From assembly GCA_937911505.1 (NCBI GenBank), contig CALEMF010000020.1, positions 27,954 through 91,953 on the forward strand: a stretch of DNA of 64,000 nucleotides, given 5' to 3'. The notes under the pieces are model-generated. The model worked only from the letters and a program-made list of their open reading frames with translations, was not told the DNA's origin and searched no databases. Position 1 is the stretch's first letter; the number at the start of each line of letters is the position of its first letter. The position numbers and the translations under genes are program-made. This DNA comes from an uncultured Cytophagales bacterium. GTDB lineage: Bacteria; Bacteroidota; Bacteroidia; Cytophagales; Thermonemataceae. Positions 42,488-51,932 of this stretch are shown here, piece after piece.

Positions 42488-43963
42488 CTACTTCAATCGC
42501 TCAAAATCTACTCTTCGGTTCTGTCTGCGTCCTTCTTCGGTAGCATTAGAAGCAATTGGTATACTGTAGTTGTACCCTTTTGTTACAAGTTGCTCAGATT
42601 TTACTCCTTGCGAAAGCATATAATTACTCACTCGATTGGCCCTGTCTTCTGAAATCTCTTGGTTGCGCTCAAGCGTACCGATGGTACACGTATGTCCACG
42701 TACCTCTACTACCATGTCAGGATTAGCTTTCAGCTCGTCGATTAGTGGTTGAAGCGAGCGTTTCTGTGCATCCGTCAACTGGGAAGAGTTATAACCAAAG
42801 GCAGCTTCCTCTTCAGGATCTTCTAGGGCAGTTGTATTCGTTGTATCTTTATCTTTGGTCGTTTCCTCTTCAAAGGTAATGCGTGTTGTATCTACAGGTT
42901 GTGGAGAAGTATTATCGGTAGGCGTTTCTTCTACTTCGGTAATCTCCGGTACATCGTCCTCAAAAACAGGTCTTTCTTCCTTCGGCTTCCCGATCGTTTT
43001 ACGAATAGATACTACGAACTCTGTAGCCCCTGCGTTGCCAGCAGCATCCCCTAGAGGAGAGGCATTGAAATCGTAGCTAAAGCCAAGTGCAAACGTAGGA
43101 CTATTGAACTCTACAGAAGCAACTACCGCGTTTTCTACACTATACCAAAGCCCTAAGCCAAGCGTACCGTACCTAAATAGTGCTCCAGAATTTTCTGAAA
43201 AGTGCTTATTGAAATAAGAACCTATGTTGACCTGTCTTTCACCCGTCTGCTTAATCCAGCGTAAATTAGGTACAATAGAGTAGCGATCGTTGCGAAAAGC
43301 CCTTACTCCCCCTGTAAATACACCTCTTAAAGCCAGCGGCGCATCTCCATTTTGCAGAATAGATACATCTGGTTCATTAATATTAAAGACAGAGGCACTC
43401 AGATAGTACCGTTGCTCATTGGAAGGGTAGCCCTCTTCGCTATAAAACATCAATCCAGCCGCCAGCGACGGATAAGTAACAGAATTGTCGTCGATAGATT
43501 CATTAAAAGTAGGGTTAAAATTCGGATCAAAGCTTGATACCAAGGCAGCATCATCGAGGCGGCGTTGGTAAAAGCCTCCTTGTACACCTACGCTCAAATA
43601 TTTCTTTTTTCCCAAGTCAAAATTATAGGCAAAGCCTACCGTTCCACCTGTAGTTCTCAGTAAGCCTCCTTCTCCCTGCCGATCACTGATAAATGAGGCA
43701 GAGATGCCCCCCCAGCGTTTAGGCTCATTGTCTTTTAGGGTAATCAACGGATAGATAAAAGTCGCCATAGGTGTTCTAAAGTCACCATCTACCCCTGCCC
43801 ATTGATTACGGTGTTGAAAAGTAACCTCTAGTTGATTACGGGTAGCTATTTGGGCAGGATTGGTAACGGTAGGAGCATACCGAAACATAGAGTAACCTAC
43901 ATCTTGTGCGATGGCGGGCTGTAAGACCGCCCAAAGAATAATAGAGTATACAATTTTTTTCAT
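42488..43963 (-). CDS. PorP/SprF-family T9SS membrane protein fused to an OmpA domain
   Basis: Residues 1-19 are a signal peptide (MKKIVYSIILWAVLQPAIAQ). Residues 20-310 form a PorP/SprF-type outer-membrane barrel, with an early SMFRYAPTVTNPAQIATRNQLEVTFQHRNQW block (in part). An acidic Thr/Glu linker (about 315-375) follows, then an OmpA-C domain (about 380-491) with GHTCTIGTLERNQEISEDRANRVSNYM and a terminal RRQNRRVDFERLK. PorP/SprF proteins are usually encoded beside secreted gliding or T9SS cargo, as with the two beta-helix genes upstream here. The added peptidoglycan-binding domain would tether the barrel to the cell wall. Confidence 0.85.
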   Translation of the reverse strand: MKKIVYSIILWAVLQPAIAQDVGYSMFRYAPTVTNPAQIATRNQLEVTFQHRNQWAGVDGDFRTPMATFIYPLITLKDNEPKRWGGISASFISDRQGEGGLLRTTGGTVGFAYNFDLGKKKYLSVGVQGGFYQRRLDDAALVSSFDPNFNPTFNESIDDNSVTYPSLAAGLMFYSEEGYPSNEQRYYLSASVFNINEPDVSILQNGDAPLALRGVFTGGVRAFRNDRYSIVPNLRWIKQTGERQVNIGSYFNKHFSENSGALFRYGTLGLGLWYSVENAVVASVEFNSPTFALGFSYDFNASPLGDAAGNAGATEFVVSIRKTIGKPKEERPVFEDDVPEITEVEETPTDNTSPQPVDTTRITFEEETTKDKDTTNTTALEDPEEEAAFGYNSSQLTDAQKRSLQPLIDELKANPDMVVEVRGHTCTIGTLERNQEISEDRANRVSNYMLSQGVKSEQLVTKGYNYSIPIASNATEEGRRQNRRVDFERLK

Positions 43964-43994
43964 GAGGGTTTTCAGTTTTTATAAGGGGAAAATG

Positions 43995-46205
43995 TTAGCG
44001 CATAAGAATGACTGTACCGGTTTGTTTACCGTCGATGGTTTCCAAGTCTCTACCATCTACAAACTTTCCAGCAATGTACCAGACGTAGGCTTCACTGTTT
44101 TGTATGGTACCTCCTACTTTTCCATCCCAGCCAGTATCTTGGATTTGGTTCCAATCGTCAGAGCGATAGACTTCTTGCCCTAAGCGGTTGTAGATGCGCA
44201 GCGTAATGCTTTCTATGCCTTCTCCTGTGGCTACAAAAGTATTGTTGGGCGTATCAGTACGTTCTGGGAAAAAGATATTGGGTAGTGCAATACGTCCTGC
44301 GTCGATCACGGTGACAGTGAGGCTTTCTTCATAGGTACAAGCACCATCACTAACAGTAACGGTATAGGTAGTAGTTTCTTGTGGAGAGGCAGTAGGCGTA
44401 GCAATGTCAGGATTGTCTAACCCTACTGTAGGCGACCAACTGTAGCTTACTGCACCTATCGCTTCGGCACTAAGCTGTTTACTTTCTGTTCGTACAATCG
44501 TAACGTCACCACTAGTAACAATATTGGGAATAGCGGGTGCGCCTACGTTGATGTTCCGAGAGAGTGTATTAAGGCTAAGATCATTCACTGAAATAGTATA
44601 GCTTTGTTGCGCTAAACCTGTAAAGGTAAAGCTTCCATCTGTTGTTAAAACTGATTGTACAGGATCGGTATCAATTTCTACAGCGTACACGCCTACAATG
44701 GTGGGTTCTCCTCCTGCCACAGTACCCGACACCGCACCGTCAGTGTCGCCTTGGCAGGTCACGTTGGTAATATTAAGGTTATTAATAACCAATGCTGGGA
44801 CGCCATCTGCTGGAAGCAGCCTTCCTAGTACGGCTTGATCTGGTCGATGGGTCAGTTTCGTCTCTAAATCTGCTTGCTGTACATCACTCATCTCGTTGAA
44901 ACGTAAAGGCATACCTGACCCTGTTACATCAAAGAGATTTTGGGTAGCATTGAAGCTTTGGGAAACGGGCGTCATAGTAGTTTGGCTGGCAGCAGATAAA
45001 CCTGACCAGAGTGGATTGGTAGCGGAGCTACCTGTCGAGTTATCTAGCTCAATATAAGTAGTAATGTCATCTCTAAAGATATTGGCTTCTGCATCTGGTC
45101 CGCCGATTTGTACTTCACCAAAATCACAGACGTCGTTATGATTACCTAATACAATACCTCGCCCATTCGCTACACCATTTCCATTAAAAGTATTGCCTAT
45201 AATAATGGCTTCTGTAGAAAAGGCGGTTTGTGTAGAGGCATCAACGTTGGTACGTTGTTTTGTATTAAGCAAAATATGCGTATAAGTCGCGGGTGCTACT
45301 TCAGGTGTAAAAGTATTGTTGCTAATAGTAACACTATCAGAACGGGCAATAAATATCCCCACCTCCTCAAAGTCTTGTAAAATATTGCCCTCAATATTGA
45401 CGATCCCTCCCTGCGTATTGTCTTTAACTTCTATCAAAAAAGTATTGAGGTCTCCATCTGTAATTGTATTATCAATAATTTGTATATCAGCGGTGGCTTG
45501 AGGTAAAGCAAACTCAACGAGTCCAGTGAGATCATTATTTTGTATCGTGAAGTTTCCTGCATTACCCATCTGTAATGTGTAAGTGCCTCTAATGGTATTT
45601 TCTTCACTTACGTTCATGCCTCCTATTGTTCCACTTCCCCCTAACATCCTAATACCTCTTCCAAAGTCAGCAGCGGCAGCGTTTTCTCTGGTAATGGTAT
45701 TTCCCACAATGGTTACTTGACCTGTGCCATCGGCAGATTCTAAACGAATACCGTAAGCATCAAACTCAAAGGTAGTACCTGTTGATTCAATCAAGTTATT
45801 GAGCAACCTCAAATTGTCAAAGGTAGTAGCTCTGATGGCGTGTAGGGAATTTCCTGTGAGTGCGACTCTAAAGTTGATATTTTCGATGGTTACGTTAGTA
45901 GCATCAATTAAGAAAAGCGTCTGCTCGATGGCATTTCCATTACCTTCTACAATTGGGCGGGCAGCAATATTACCGCCATTCCCTCTAATGGTGAGCGCTT
46001 TGTTAACGATTACAGAGGTGGTAAGTGTATAGGTAGCAGTACCGAGGTCGAGCACATCCCCATTGTCTGTATCAGCATCGTCAATGGCGGCTTGGATGGT
46101 AGCGAACATTTCACCAGTGTCAATGTTGGTTACTTGTGCTTGTACACAATACCCCCATCCACTTAGGAGTAATATTCCCAAAAGGCGTTGTAAAGTAGGT
46201 TTCAT
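43995..46205 (-). CDS. T9SS type-B secreted right-handed beta-helix protein (intact copy A)
   Basis: The 736-residue cargo has a signal peptide (about 1-24, ending VQAQ) and beta-helix repeats with NNxF/NNTF turns (about 60-400). A SprB-like module around TCQGDTDGAVSG (about 475-545) and a PKD/Ig-like module SYSWSPTVGLDNPDIATP (about 570-635) follow. The end is a gliding-associated type-B sorting domain (ALPNIFFPERTDTPNNTF ... RIYNRLGQEVYRS ... GTVILMR). It is the downstream copy of a tandem duplication, with an uninterrupted reading frame. It is probably exported together with PorP/SprF from the next gene. Confidence 0.88.
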   Translation of the reverse strand: MKPTLQRLLGILLLSGWGYCVQAQVTNIDTGEMFATIQAAIDDADTDNGDVLDLGTATYTLTTSVIVNKALTIRGNGGNIAARPIVEGNGNAIEQTLFLIDATNVTIENINFRVALTGNSLHAIRATTFDNLRLLNNLIESTGTTFEFDAYGIRLESADGTGQVTIVGNTITRENAAAADFGRGIRMLGGSGTIGGMNVSEENTIRGTYTLQMGNAGNFTIQNNDLTGLVEFALPQATADIQIIDNTITDGDLNTFLIEVKDNTQGGIVNIEGNILQDFEEVGIFIARSDSVTISNNTFTPEVAPATYTHILLNTKQRTNVDASTQTAFSTEAIIIGNTFNGNGVANGRGIVLGNHNDVCDFGEVQIGGPDAEANIFRDDITTYIELDNSTGSSATNPLWSGLSAASQTTMTPVSQSFNATQNLFDVTGSGMPLRFNEMSDVQQADLETKLTHRPDQAVLGRLLPADGVPALVINNLNITNVTCQGDTDGAVSGTVAGGEPTIVGVYAVEIDTDPVQSVLTTDGSFTFTGLAQQSYTISVNDLSLNTLSRNINVGAPAIPNIVTSGDVTIVRTESKQLSAEAIGAVSYSWSPTVGLDNPDIATPTASPQETTTYTVTVSDGACTYEESLTVTVIDAGRIALPNIFFPERTDTPNNTFVATGEGIESITLRIYNRLGQEVYRSDDWNQIQDTGWDGKVGGTIQNSEAYVWYIAGKFVDGRDLETIDGKQTGTVILMR

Positions 46206-46250
46206 AAAAAGTCATTAAAGGTGAAGTTTATCAGTTGAGGGTTAAATTAC

Positions 46251-46298
46251 CTATTTATTGTAAAAGTTCATAGCGTGGTCGATGCCAATTATACAGGA
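46251..46298 (-). pseudogene. duplicated 3'-terminal remnant of pth
   Basis: On the minus strand this stretch encodes CIIGIDHAMNFYNK followed by a stop. The true C-terminus of Pth, 2.4 kb away, reads CTIGIDRAMNSYNK followed by a stop. Eleven of fourteen residues and the stop position agree, and the flanking bases up to the beta-helix start are also similar. It has no start and is too short to be functional; it marks the boundary of the tandem duplication. Confidence 0.8.
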
Positions 46299-46334
46299 CA
46301 CGAGCTTTCTTTGATATGAAACAATCAAAATGTA

Positions 46335-48569
46335 TCAGCGCATCAAAATGACCGTGCCAGTTTGCTTGCCGTCAGAGGTTGCCAAGTCTCTACCGTCTAC
46401 AAATTTTCCAGCAATGTACCATACGTACGCTTCACTGTTTTGTATGGTACCTCCTACTTTTCCATCCCAACCTGCATTTTGAATTTCATTCCAATCACTA
46501 GAGCGATAGACTTCTTGCCCTAAGCGGTTGTAAATACGCAGCGTAATACTTTCTATCCCTTCTCCCGTAGCTACAAAAGTAGTATTGGGGGTATCAGTAC
46601 GTTCTGGAAAGAAAATATTAGGTAGTGCAATACGCCCTGCATCAATCACCGTTACGGTGAGGCTTTCTTCATAGGTACAAGTGCCATCGCTCACGGTAAC
46701 AGTATAAGTAGTGGTTTCTTGTGGAGAAGCGATGGGTGTAGCACTATCAGGATTATCAAGTCCTCCTGTAGGCGACCAACTGTAGCTTACTGCCCCTACT
46801 GCTTCAGCACTAAGCGGTGTATTTTCGCTTCGTACAATCGTGACATCGCCACTGGTGAAAATACTCAACGCAAAGGGTGCACCTACATTGATGTTTTGAG
46901 TAGCGGTATTACCATTTAAATCGTCAAGCGCAATGGTATAGCTTTGTTGCGCTAAGTTTGTAAAGGTAAAACTTCCATCTGTCGTTAAAACTGATTGGAT
47001 AGGATCAGTATTAACCTCTACCGAATATACTCCTGTAATCGCGGGATCTCCGCCCACAATCGTTCCTGACACTGTGCCATCGGCATCTCCTTGGCAAGTG
47101 GCACTGGTAATATTTAGATTGTTGACCATTAAAGCAGAGGCATCATCTGCTGGAAGGCGCCTTCCTAACACGGCTTAGTCAGGGCGATGGACTAGTTTCG
47201 TTTCTAAATCTGCTCTTTGGGCATTATTCATAGCGCTGTAGCGTAAGGGGGTAACTGATCCTGTTACGTCAAAGAGGTTTTCAGTGGCATCAAAGCTTTG
47301 AGAAACAGGCGTCATCGTGGTATGACTAGCAGCAGGAAAACTAGACCAAAATAACTCGGTAGCTGAGCTTCCCGTTAAACTATCTAGTTCGATGTAGGTT
47401 TCGAGGTTGCTGCTAAAGGTATTAGCTTCTACACCTGACCCTCCGATTTGCACTTCGCCAAAATCGCATACGTCATTGTGATTAATCAACGCAATCCCAC
47501 GTTCAAGGGGACTCGTGGTAGACGGACTACCGTTAAACGTATTGCCTGTGATGATTGCTTCAGTGGAAAAAGCAGTTTGAGTGGTAGCGTCAGCATCAGT
47601 ACGCTGTTTAGTACTGAGTATGATATGTATAGGAAAAGGGTCTGTGGAAGTATTGAAAGTATTATTATGGATAGTTACGTTATTGGAGCGTGTAATGAAA
47701 ACGCCTATGTTATAAGAGCCTCCCAAAGTGTTATTTTCAATGTTGACGATACCTCCGTAGGTATTGTCTTTAATCTCTAAAGCGATACTATTTGAGCCAC
47801 TATTTAATGAGTTATCAATAATACCTATGGTAGCTATGGCTTGAGGTGCTGTAAGCACTGTAAGCCCTATCAAATCATTATTCTGTATAGAGGTAGTACC
47901 AGCACTACCTATTTGTATAGCATAGGTTCCATTAATTACATTTGACTCAGCATTGGTAGCACCTCCTACAATAGCGCTTCCTCCTAAGATACGTACTCCC
48001 CTTCCAAAATTTAGTGCACCTATTGTCTCTCTTCTAATAGTATTACCTTGTATGGTTACTAAATCGTCACTATTGAGGGATTCTAAATAAATAGCACTTG
48101 ATTCTAACGCTATACTTGTCGTGCTATCCACTACTTCTATCAAATTATTTATGATTAATAGATTATCAAAGTTGTTACTTGTTGTAGCCCTAATTACGTG
48201 GCGTGTGTCCGCTTCAGAACGTAATACTCTGAAATAGATATTTTCTATCACAATATTAGCAGCATCTATCAAAAAGATGGCCTGTGTTAGCGTATTTCCT
48301 CTCCCTTGTACAATGGGTTGAATTGCAGTATTACCACCATTCCCTCTGATGGTAAGTGACTTATTAATAATTACGGTAGTAGTAGGGAGATAGGTAGCGG
48401 TACCTAGGTCGATCACATCGCCGTCGTCTGTATCAGCATCATCAATAGCAGCTTGTATGGTAGTGAAGCTTTCACCAGTATCTACGTTAGTCACCTGTGC
48501 CTGGGCACTGTACTCCCACCTACTTAAGAGTAGTATTCCCAACAGGTATTGTAAGACTGTTTTCATCAA
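46335..48569 (-). pseudogene. T9SS type-B beta-helix protein, copy B, interrupted by one nonsense codon
   Basis: The gene is collinear with copy A over its whole length (about 743 codons). It starts MMKTVLQYLLGILLLSRWEY and carries the same beta-helix, SprB-like, PKD-like and type-B sorting modules. At 47175-47177 an in-frame TAA replaces the CAA (Gln) of copy A, between HRPD and AVLGRRLPAD. Reading then continues in the same frame to the normal end at 46335. The upstream piece (464 residues) has the signal peptide but no sorting domain; the downstream piece (278 residues from a GTG) has the sorting domain but no signal. Read-through, sequencing error or recent inactivation are the options. 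Confidence 0.85.
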
Positions 48570-48614
48570 AAGTTCTTCAAGAGTAGAGCATTAGTTAGCT
48601 GAAGCTCAAATTAC

Positions 48615-49175
48615 TTATTTATTGTAGGAGTTCATAGCCCGATCAATACCAATTGTACAGAAGGCGGTAGTGGCTTCATAGGTCTTTTGGAGATAGTCTG
48701 GGAGAGCTTCAAATTCCGCTTCGGTAAATCTGCTGAGTACATAATTAACTTGTCCTCCTTTGGGATAATCATTTCCAATACCAAATCGTAGGCGGGGATA
48801 CTGTCGTGTTTGTAGGGTGGCTTCTATATTACCTAAGCCGTTGTGTCCACCATTAGAGCCTTTAGGGCGCATTCTAATTTTTCCAAAAGGTAGCGCTACT
48901 TCGTCTGTGATTACTAGTATATTTTCTACAGGTACTTTTAGTTGCTGGGTCCAGTAATTCACGGCTTTTCCGCTCAGATTCATGTAGGTAGAGGGCTTTA
49001 CGAGGTAGATTTGTCTACCTTTATGACTAAAATGAGCTACATCACCTAAGCGATCTGTCTTGAAGGTGGCTTCGTGCTTATCTGCGATGTAGTCTACTGC
49101 CAGAAAGCCTATATTGTGACGAGTCAGTTCGTACTGTGTACCTATGTTACCAAGACCAAAAACAATGTATTTCAT
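48615..49175 (-). CDS. pth: peptidyl-tRNA hydrolase
   Basis: The 186-residue Pth has the catalytic His in YELTRHNIGFLAVD, the Asn/Lys clamp in KPSTYMNLSG, and Asp/His in ITDEVALPFGKIR and GSNGGHNGL. It releases peptides from prematurely dissociated peptidyl-tRNA. It follows rplY and prs on the same strand; the rplY terminator lies between, so pth may depend on read-through or a promoter not recognised in the 278-bp gap. Its 3' end has been copied downstream. Confidence 0.96.
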   Translation of the reverse strand: MKYIVFGLGNIGTQYELTRHNIGFLAVDYIADKHEATFKTDRLGDVAHFSHKGRQIYLVKPSTYMNLSGKAVNYWTQQLKVPVENILVITDEVALPFGKIRMRPKGSNGGHNGLGNIEATLQTRQYPRLRFGIGNDYPKGGQVNYVLSRFTEAEFEALPDYLQKTYEATTAFCTIGIDRAMNSYNK

Positions 49176-49391
49176 TCCTATGCTCTTTTTTGATGGATAT
49201 ATACCCTGAAGTCGTTTAAACTTTTCTATTTTAATTACTCTTCGTTTCTAAACAATGACGATTCAACCCTTACTTTGTTCCTTTTTTGAGTTATAGTGCT
49301 GCTATATCTTTCAAAAAGTGCCTTGTCTGGTCAACCTTCCGTTCATTATTCATTTTCGGTCAAAAATAAGAAGGTCAAATGACTTCCATTT

Positions 49392-49426
49392 AAAAATCCG
49401 CATCATGCTAAGCATCATGCGGATTT
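49392..49426 (-). terminator. terminator downstream of rplY
   Basis: An extended hairpin AAATCCGCAT/ATGCGGATTT has an inner ATGC/GCAT stem and a single C-C mismatch. On the minus strand it is followed by TTTTTA. It lies 27 bp after the rplY stop codon. Confidence 0.75.
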
Positions 49427-49453
49427 ACGAGGTACTCTCTTTACTTCTAAATG

Positions 49454-50059
49454 TTATTCAGCCGCTACTTCCTCAGTGGCTTCTTCTCCTTCTTCCTCTT
49501 CACCTTTTCCTCTTAGTGCTCTTGGTACTTCTACCGTCACAATGGGATTTCCTAGCGCATTGAGTATTTCGTAGTTATCAGGCTCTACTTCTTTCACTTT
49601 GATAGATTTCCCTAGATCTAAAGGCTCTACATTGACAGTGATTGCCTCTGGCATGTGTTTGGGCAATGACTTAATTTTCAGCTTTCTCAAACGCATAATT
49701 ACTTTCCCCCCTTTTTGTGAGCCCAGTGCTTTCCCTTCAGTTTTTACAGGAATATCCATGGTAATTTTACGATCATCTCTTAGCAATAAGAAATCTACAT
49801 GCAAAAGCGTTTCGCTTACAGGATGCTCTTGGAAATCTTGTAGAATACAATCGTACTCATCGCCTTCTATGTTAAGCTTCACAAAGGCAGGTTCGGGTGT
49901 ATAAATTAGGTTTCTAAAAAGAATCATGGGCGTATAAAAAGCTACTTGCTCTTTTCCACCATATAAAACACCTGGTACGTGACCTTCTCTTCTGAGCCGC
50001 TTTGACTCTGACTTTCCGAGATTTGCTCTTTTATACCCTATAATCTCTACAGTTCTCAT
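49454..50059 (-). CDS. rplY: 50S ribosomal protein L25/general stress protein Ctc
   Basis: The 201-residue two-domain bL25 (Ctc type) has an N-terminal 5S-rRNA-binding domain (MRTVEIIGYKRANLGKSESKRLRREGHVPGVLYGG, in part) and a C-terminal TL5-like domain (about 95-185). A Glu/Ala-rich acidic tail ends the protein. It binds 5S rRNA in the 50S subunit. The order prs-rplY-pth is common in Bacteroidota. Confidence 0.96.
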   Translation of the reverse strand: MRTVEIIGYKRANLGKSESKRLRREGHVPGVLYGGKEQVAFYTPMILFRNLIYTPEPAFVKLNIEGDEYDCILQDFQEHPVSETLLHVDFLLLRDDRKITMDIPVKTEGKALGSQKGGKVIMRLRKLKIKSLPKHMPEAITVNVEPLDLGKSIKVKEVEPDNYEILNALGNPIVTVEVPRALRGKGEEEEGEEATEEVAAE

Positions 50060-50098
50060 TTTCTATATTTTTTTAAGTACTTATTAAATTGAGGAGGG

Positions 50099-50132
50099 CA
50101 AAGATACAGATATTTTTTGGCATTTCTGTCAA
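50099..50132 (-). promoter_or_regulatory. candidate promoter of rplY
   Basis: On the minus strand, TTG (50132-50130) and TATCTTTG (50106-50099) are separated by 23 bases. They lie 40 bases before the rplY start codon, in the gap after prs. Confidence 0.45.
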
Positions 50133-50170
50133 TAATTTTAAAGTATTGTTGATATTTTCTTAAGAACGCT

Positions 50171-51112
50171 TTAAGCCTTTATAAACAGCGAACTAATGGA
50201 TTCGTAAGTGTGTACTTTCCGAATGGCCGTAGCGAATAGCTCTGCCACACTGAGTATTTTTAATTTAGGAGATTCCTCTTTAAGCGGGATTGTGTCAGAA
50301 ATAATGAGCTCTTCTAGTACTGAATTGTTGATATTGTTGTAGGCACTGCCAGAAAGTATAGGGTGTGTGCATACTGCTCTTACGCTTTTAGCGCCTTTTT
50401 CCATGATGATACGCGCTGCCTTGGTGATTGTACCGGCTGTATCGACCATATCGTCTATCAATACCACATTGGTATTTTCTACGTCGCCTATTACCTGCAT
50501 AGAAGCAACCTCATTGGCACGTTTACGATGCTTGTCGCATACTACCATATCTGTTTCAAAGATTTTCGCAAAAGAGCGTGCTCTTCCTACCCCACCTACA
50601 TCTGGCGCAGCAAAGATTAAATTTTCTAAGTGGAGACTTTCTATATAGGGAGCAAAAATCGCTGAGCCATCCAGATGATCAACGGGGAAATCGAAAAAAC
50701 CTTGGATTTGTCCTGCGTGTAAGTCACACGTCATCAAGCGATCTGCGCCAGCAGCCGAGAGTAAATTCGCTACTAGCTTGGCCGCAATGGCTACACGAGG
50801 TTTATCTTTTCTGTCTTGTCGTGCATAACCAAAATAAGGGACAACTACCGTTACGTATTTGGCGGAAGCTCTTCTGGCAGCATCAATCATAAGCAAGAGT
50901 TCCATTAGGTTATCCGAGGTAGGAAAGGTAGATTGAATTAGGAATACATCACATCCTCGAATAGACTCATCATAGCTCGGGCTCATTTCGCCATCACTAA
51001 ACCTTTGTATGTTAATGGCTCCCAATTCTTTACCGTAAGCATTGGCTATTTTTTTTGCCAAATAATGAGTAGCTGTACCAGAAAATAACTTTACAGAAGC
51101 AGTATCGACCAT
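50171..51112 (-). CDS. prs: ribose-phosphate pyrophosphokinase
   Basis: The 313-residue class I PRPP synthetase converts ribose 5-phosphate and ATP to PRPP, the precursor of nucleotides, His and Trp. The catalytic flexible loop region DRKDKPRV, the metal-binding DLHAGQIQGFFD and the PRPP-binding VVLIDDMVDTAGTI are intact. It is the first gene of the prs-rplY-pth block and has a well-spaced promoter. Confidence 0.97.
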   Translation of the reverse strand: MVDTASVKLFSGTATHYLAKKIANAYGKELGAINIQRFSDGEMSPSYDESIRGCDVFLIQSTFPTSDNLMELLLMIDAARRASAKYVTVVVPYFGYARQDRKDKPRVAIAAKLVANLLSAAGADRLMTCDLHAGQIQGFFDFPVDHLDGSAIFAPYIESLHLENLIFAAPDVGGVGRARSFAKIFETDMVVCDKHRKRANEVASMQVIGDVENTNVVLIDDMVDTAGTITKAARIIMEKGAKSVRAVCTHPILSGSAYNNINNSVLEELIISDTIPLKEESPKLKILSVAELFATAIRKVHTYESISSLFIKA

Positions 51113-51153
51113 GTTGCGTTGTGTATTGAAAGATTGGGAGAATGATTACAGTA

Positions 51154-51184
51154 CAAACTTACAGCTATCGTATTAAACTAACAA
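51154..51184 (-). promoter_or_regulatory. promoter of prs
   Basis: On the minus strand, TTG (51184-51182) and TAAGTTTG (51161-51154) are separated by 20 bases, a good Bacteroidota promoter 41 bases before the start codon. Confidence 0.65.
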
Positions 51185-51223
51185 TTTTCAGAAAGCGAAT
51201 TTCTAAATTTAAAAACCTTCTGT

Positions 51224-51231
51224 TACCTTTG
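51224..51231 (+). promoter_or_regulatory. candidate -7 element for the four-helix membrane gene
   Basis: TACCTTTG matches TAnnTTTG, 76 bases upstream of the membrane protein gene and divergent from the prs promoter. Confidence 0.4.
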
Positions 51232-51307
51232 TTTTGAAACTTTTTCCTTGTTCACTTAGTAAGTGTAGCATTTAATTCAATTAACAACAAAGCGCGTAGA
51301 TTCACTT

Positions 51308-51841
51308 ATGGATATTGCCATTGCCTTCGCTAAAAACCTTTCTCTGCTTGTTTTCATAGCTGCTTTACTATTTGTGTACTACTCACTACCAGAAATGGTA
51401 TCGTTAGAGTTTAATCAATTCCAGCAGCCTATTAATGGTTTACCAAAAGAGTATGTTTTCTACATCGCCACTTTCTTTGTAGTACTCTTCAATATGATTC
51501 TGACTTTTTTTGTACGTTTCTTTCAGGACATTCCTTTACGACGTCTCAACGTACCCAACCAAGCATTTTGGCTGCGTGATAAGATAAGTCGCGAGCATTT
51601 CTTCTATGTCATACAATCGTGGGCGTATAGCTTTATGTTGGTAGTCAACTTGTATACTTGTTATATTTTATACAGGCTATACAACATCAATTTATACCAA
51701 CAGCAGGACAGTCACTTATGGATAGAAATAGGTATCTTTGGAATGATCTTCTTAGGCTGGTTATCGTTTCTGTTCTTTCGTTTTCGTATTAAAAAATACC
51801 ATTTATTAGGTCCTCCTGAAGACGAGCTATCTTCCCTTTAA
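51308..51841 (+). CDS. four-helix integral membrane protein, DUF1648-like
   Basis: The 177-residue protein has four membrane helices (about 10-25, 47-70, 100-122, 136-156). The first loop (YYSLPEMVSLEFNQFQQPINGLPKEY, in part) and the following long helix resemble the DUF1648 module, in which a short helix is followed by an (L)Px.(I/V)(P)xHFN..G.P loop. The match is partial. The function is unknown. It is monocistronic, divergent from prs, with a hairpin after the stop. Confidence 0.6.
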   Translation: MDIAIAFAKNLSLLVFIAALLFVYYSLPEMVSLEFNQFQQPINGLPKEYVFYIATFFVVLFNMILTFFVRFFQDIPLRRLNVPNQAFWLRDKISREHFFYVIQSWAYSFMLVVNLYTCYILYRLYNINLYQQQDSHLWIEIGIFGMIFLGWLSFLFFRFRIKKYHLLGPPEDELSSL

Positions 51842-51866
51842 TGGATAGGATCTAGTAATAATAACG

Positions 51867-51900
51867 AAGCGTAGCTGGATTTGTAACACCAACTACGCTT
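51867..51900. terminator. hairpin between convergent genes
   Basis: The stem AAGCGTAG/CTACGCTT is extended by TGG/CCA after one mismatch, with a 10-base loop. It lies between the four-helix membrane gene and the RskA-like lipoprotein gene; T-tracts are weak on both sides. Confidence 0.4.
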
Positions 51901-51932
51901 TGAAGGAATTTTTACTCATACTAAGATCTACC

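Larger units (their letters stand above)
43995..48660 (-). repeat. tandem duplication of beta-helix gene plus pth tail
   Basis: Two direct units of about 2.3 kb lie head to tail on the minus strand. Each consists of the last codons of pth, a leader of about 45 bases and the beta-helix gene. Unit B retains the functional pth gene; unit A retains only its 3' end. Divergence between units is visible at many synonymous and some coding positions, so the event is not very recent. Confidence 0.8.
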
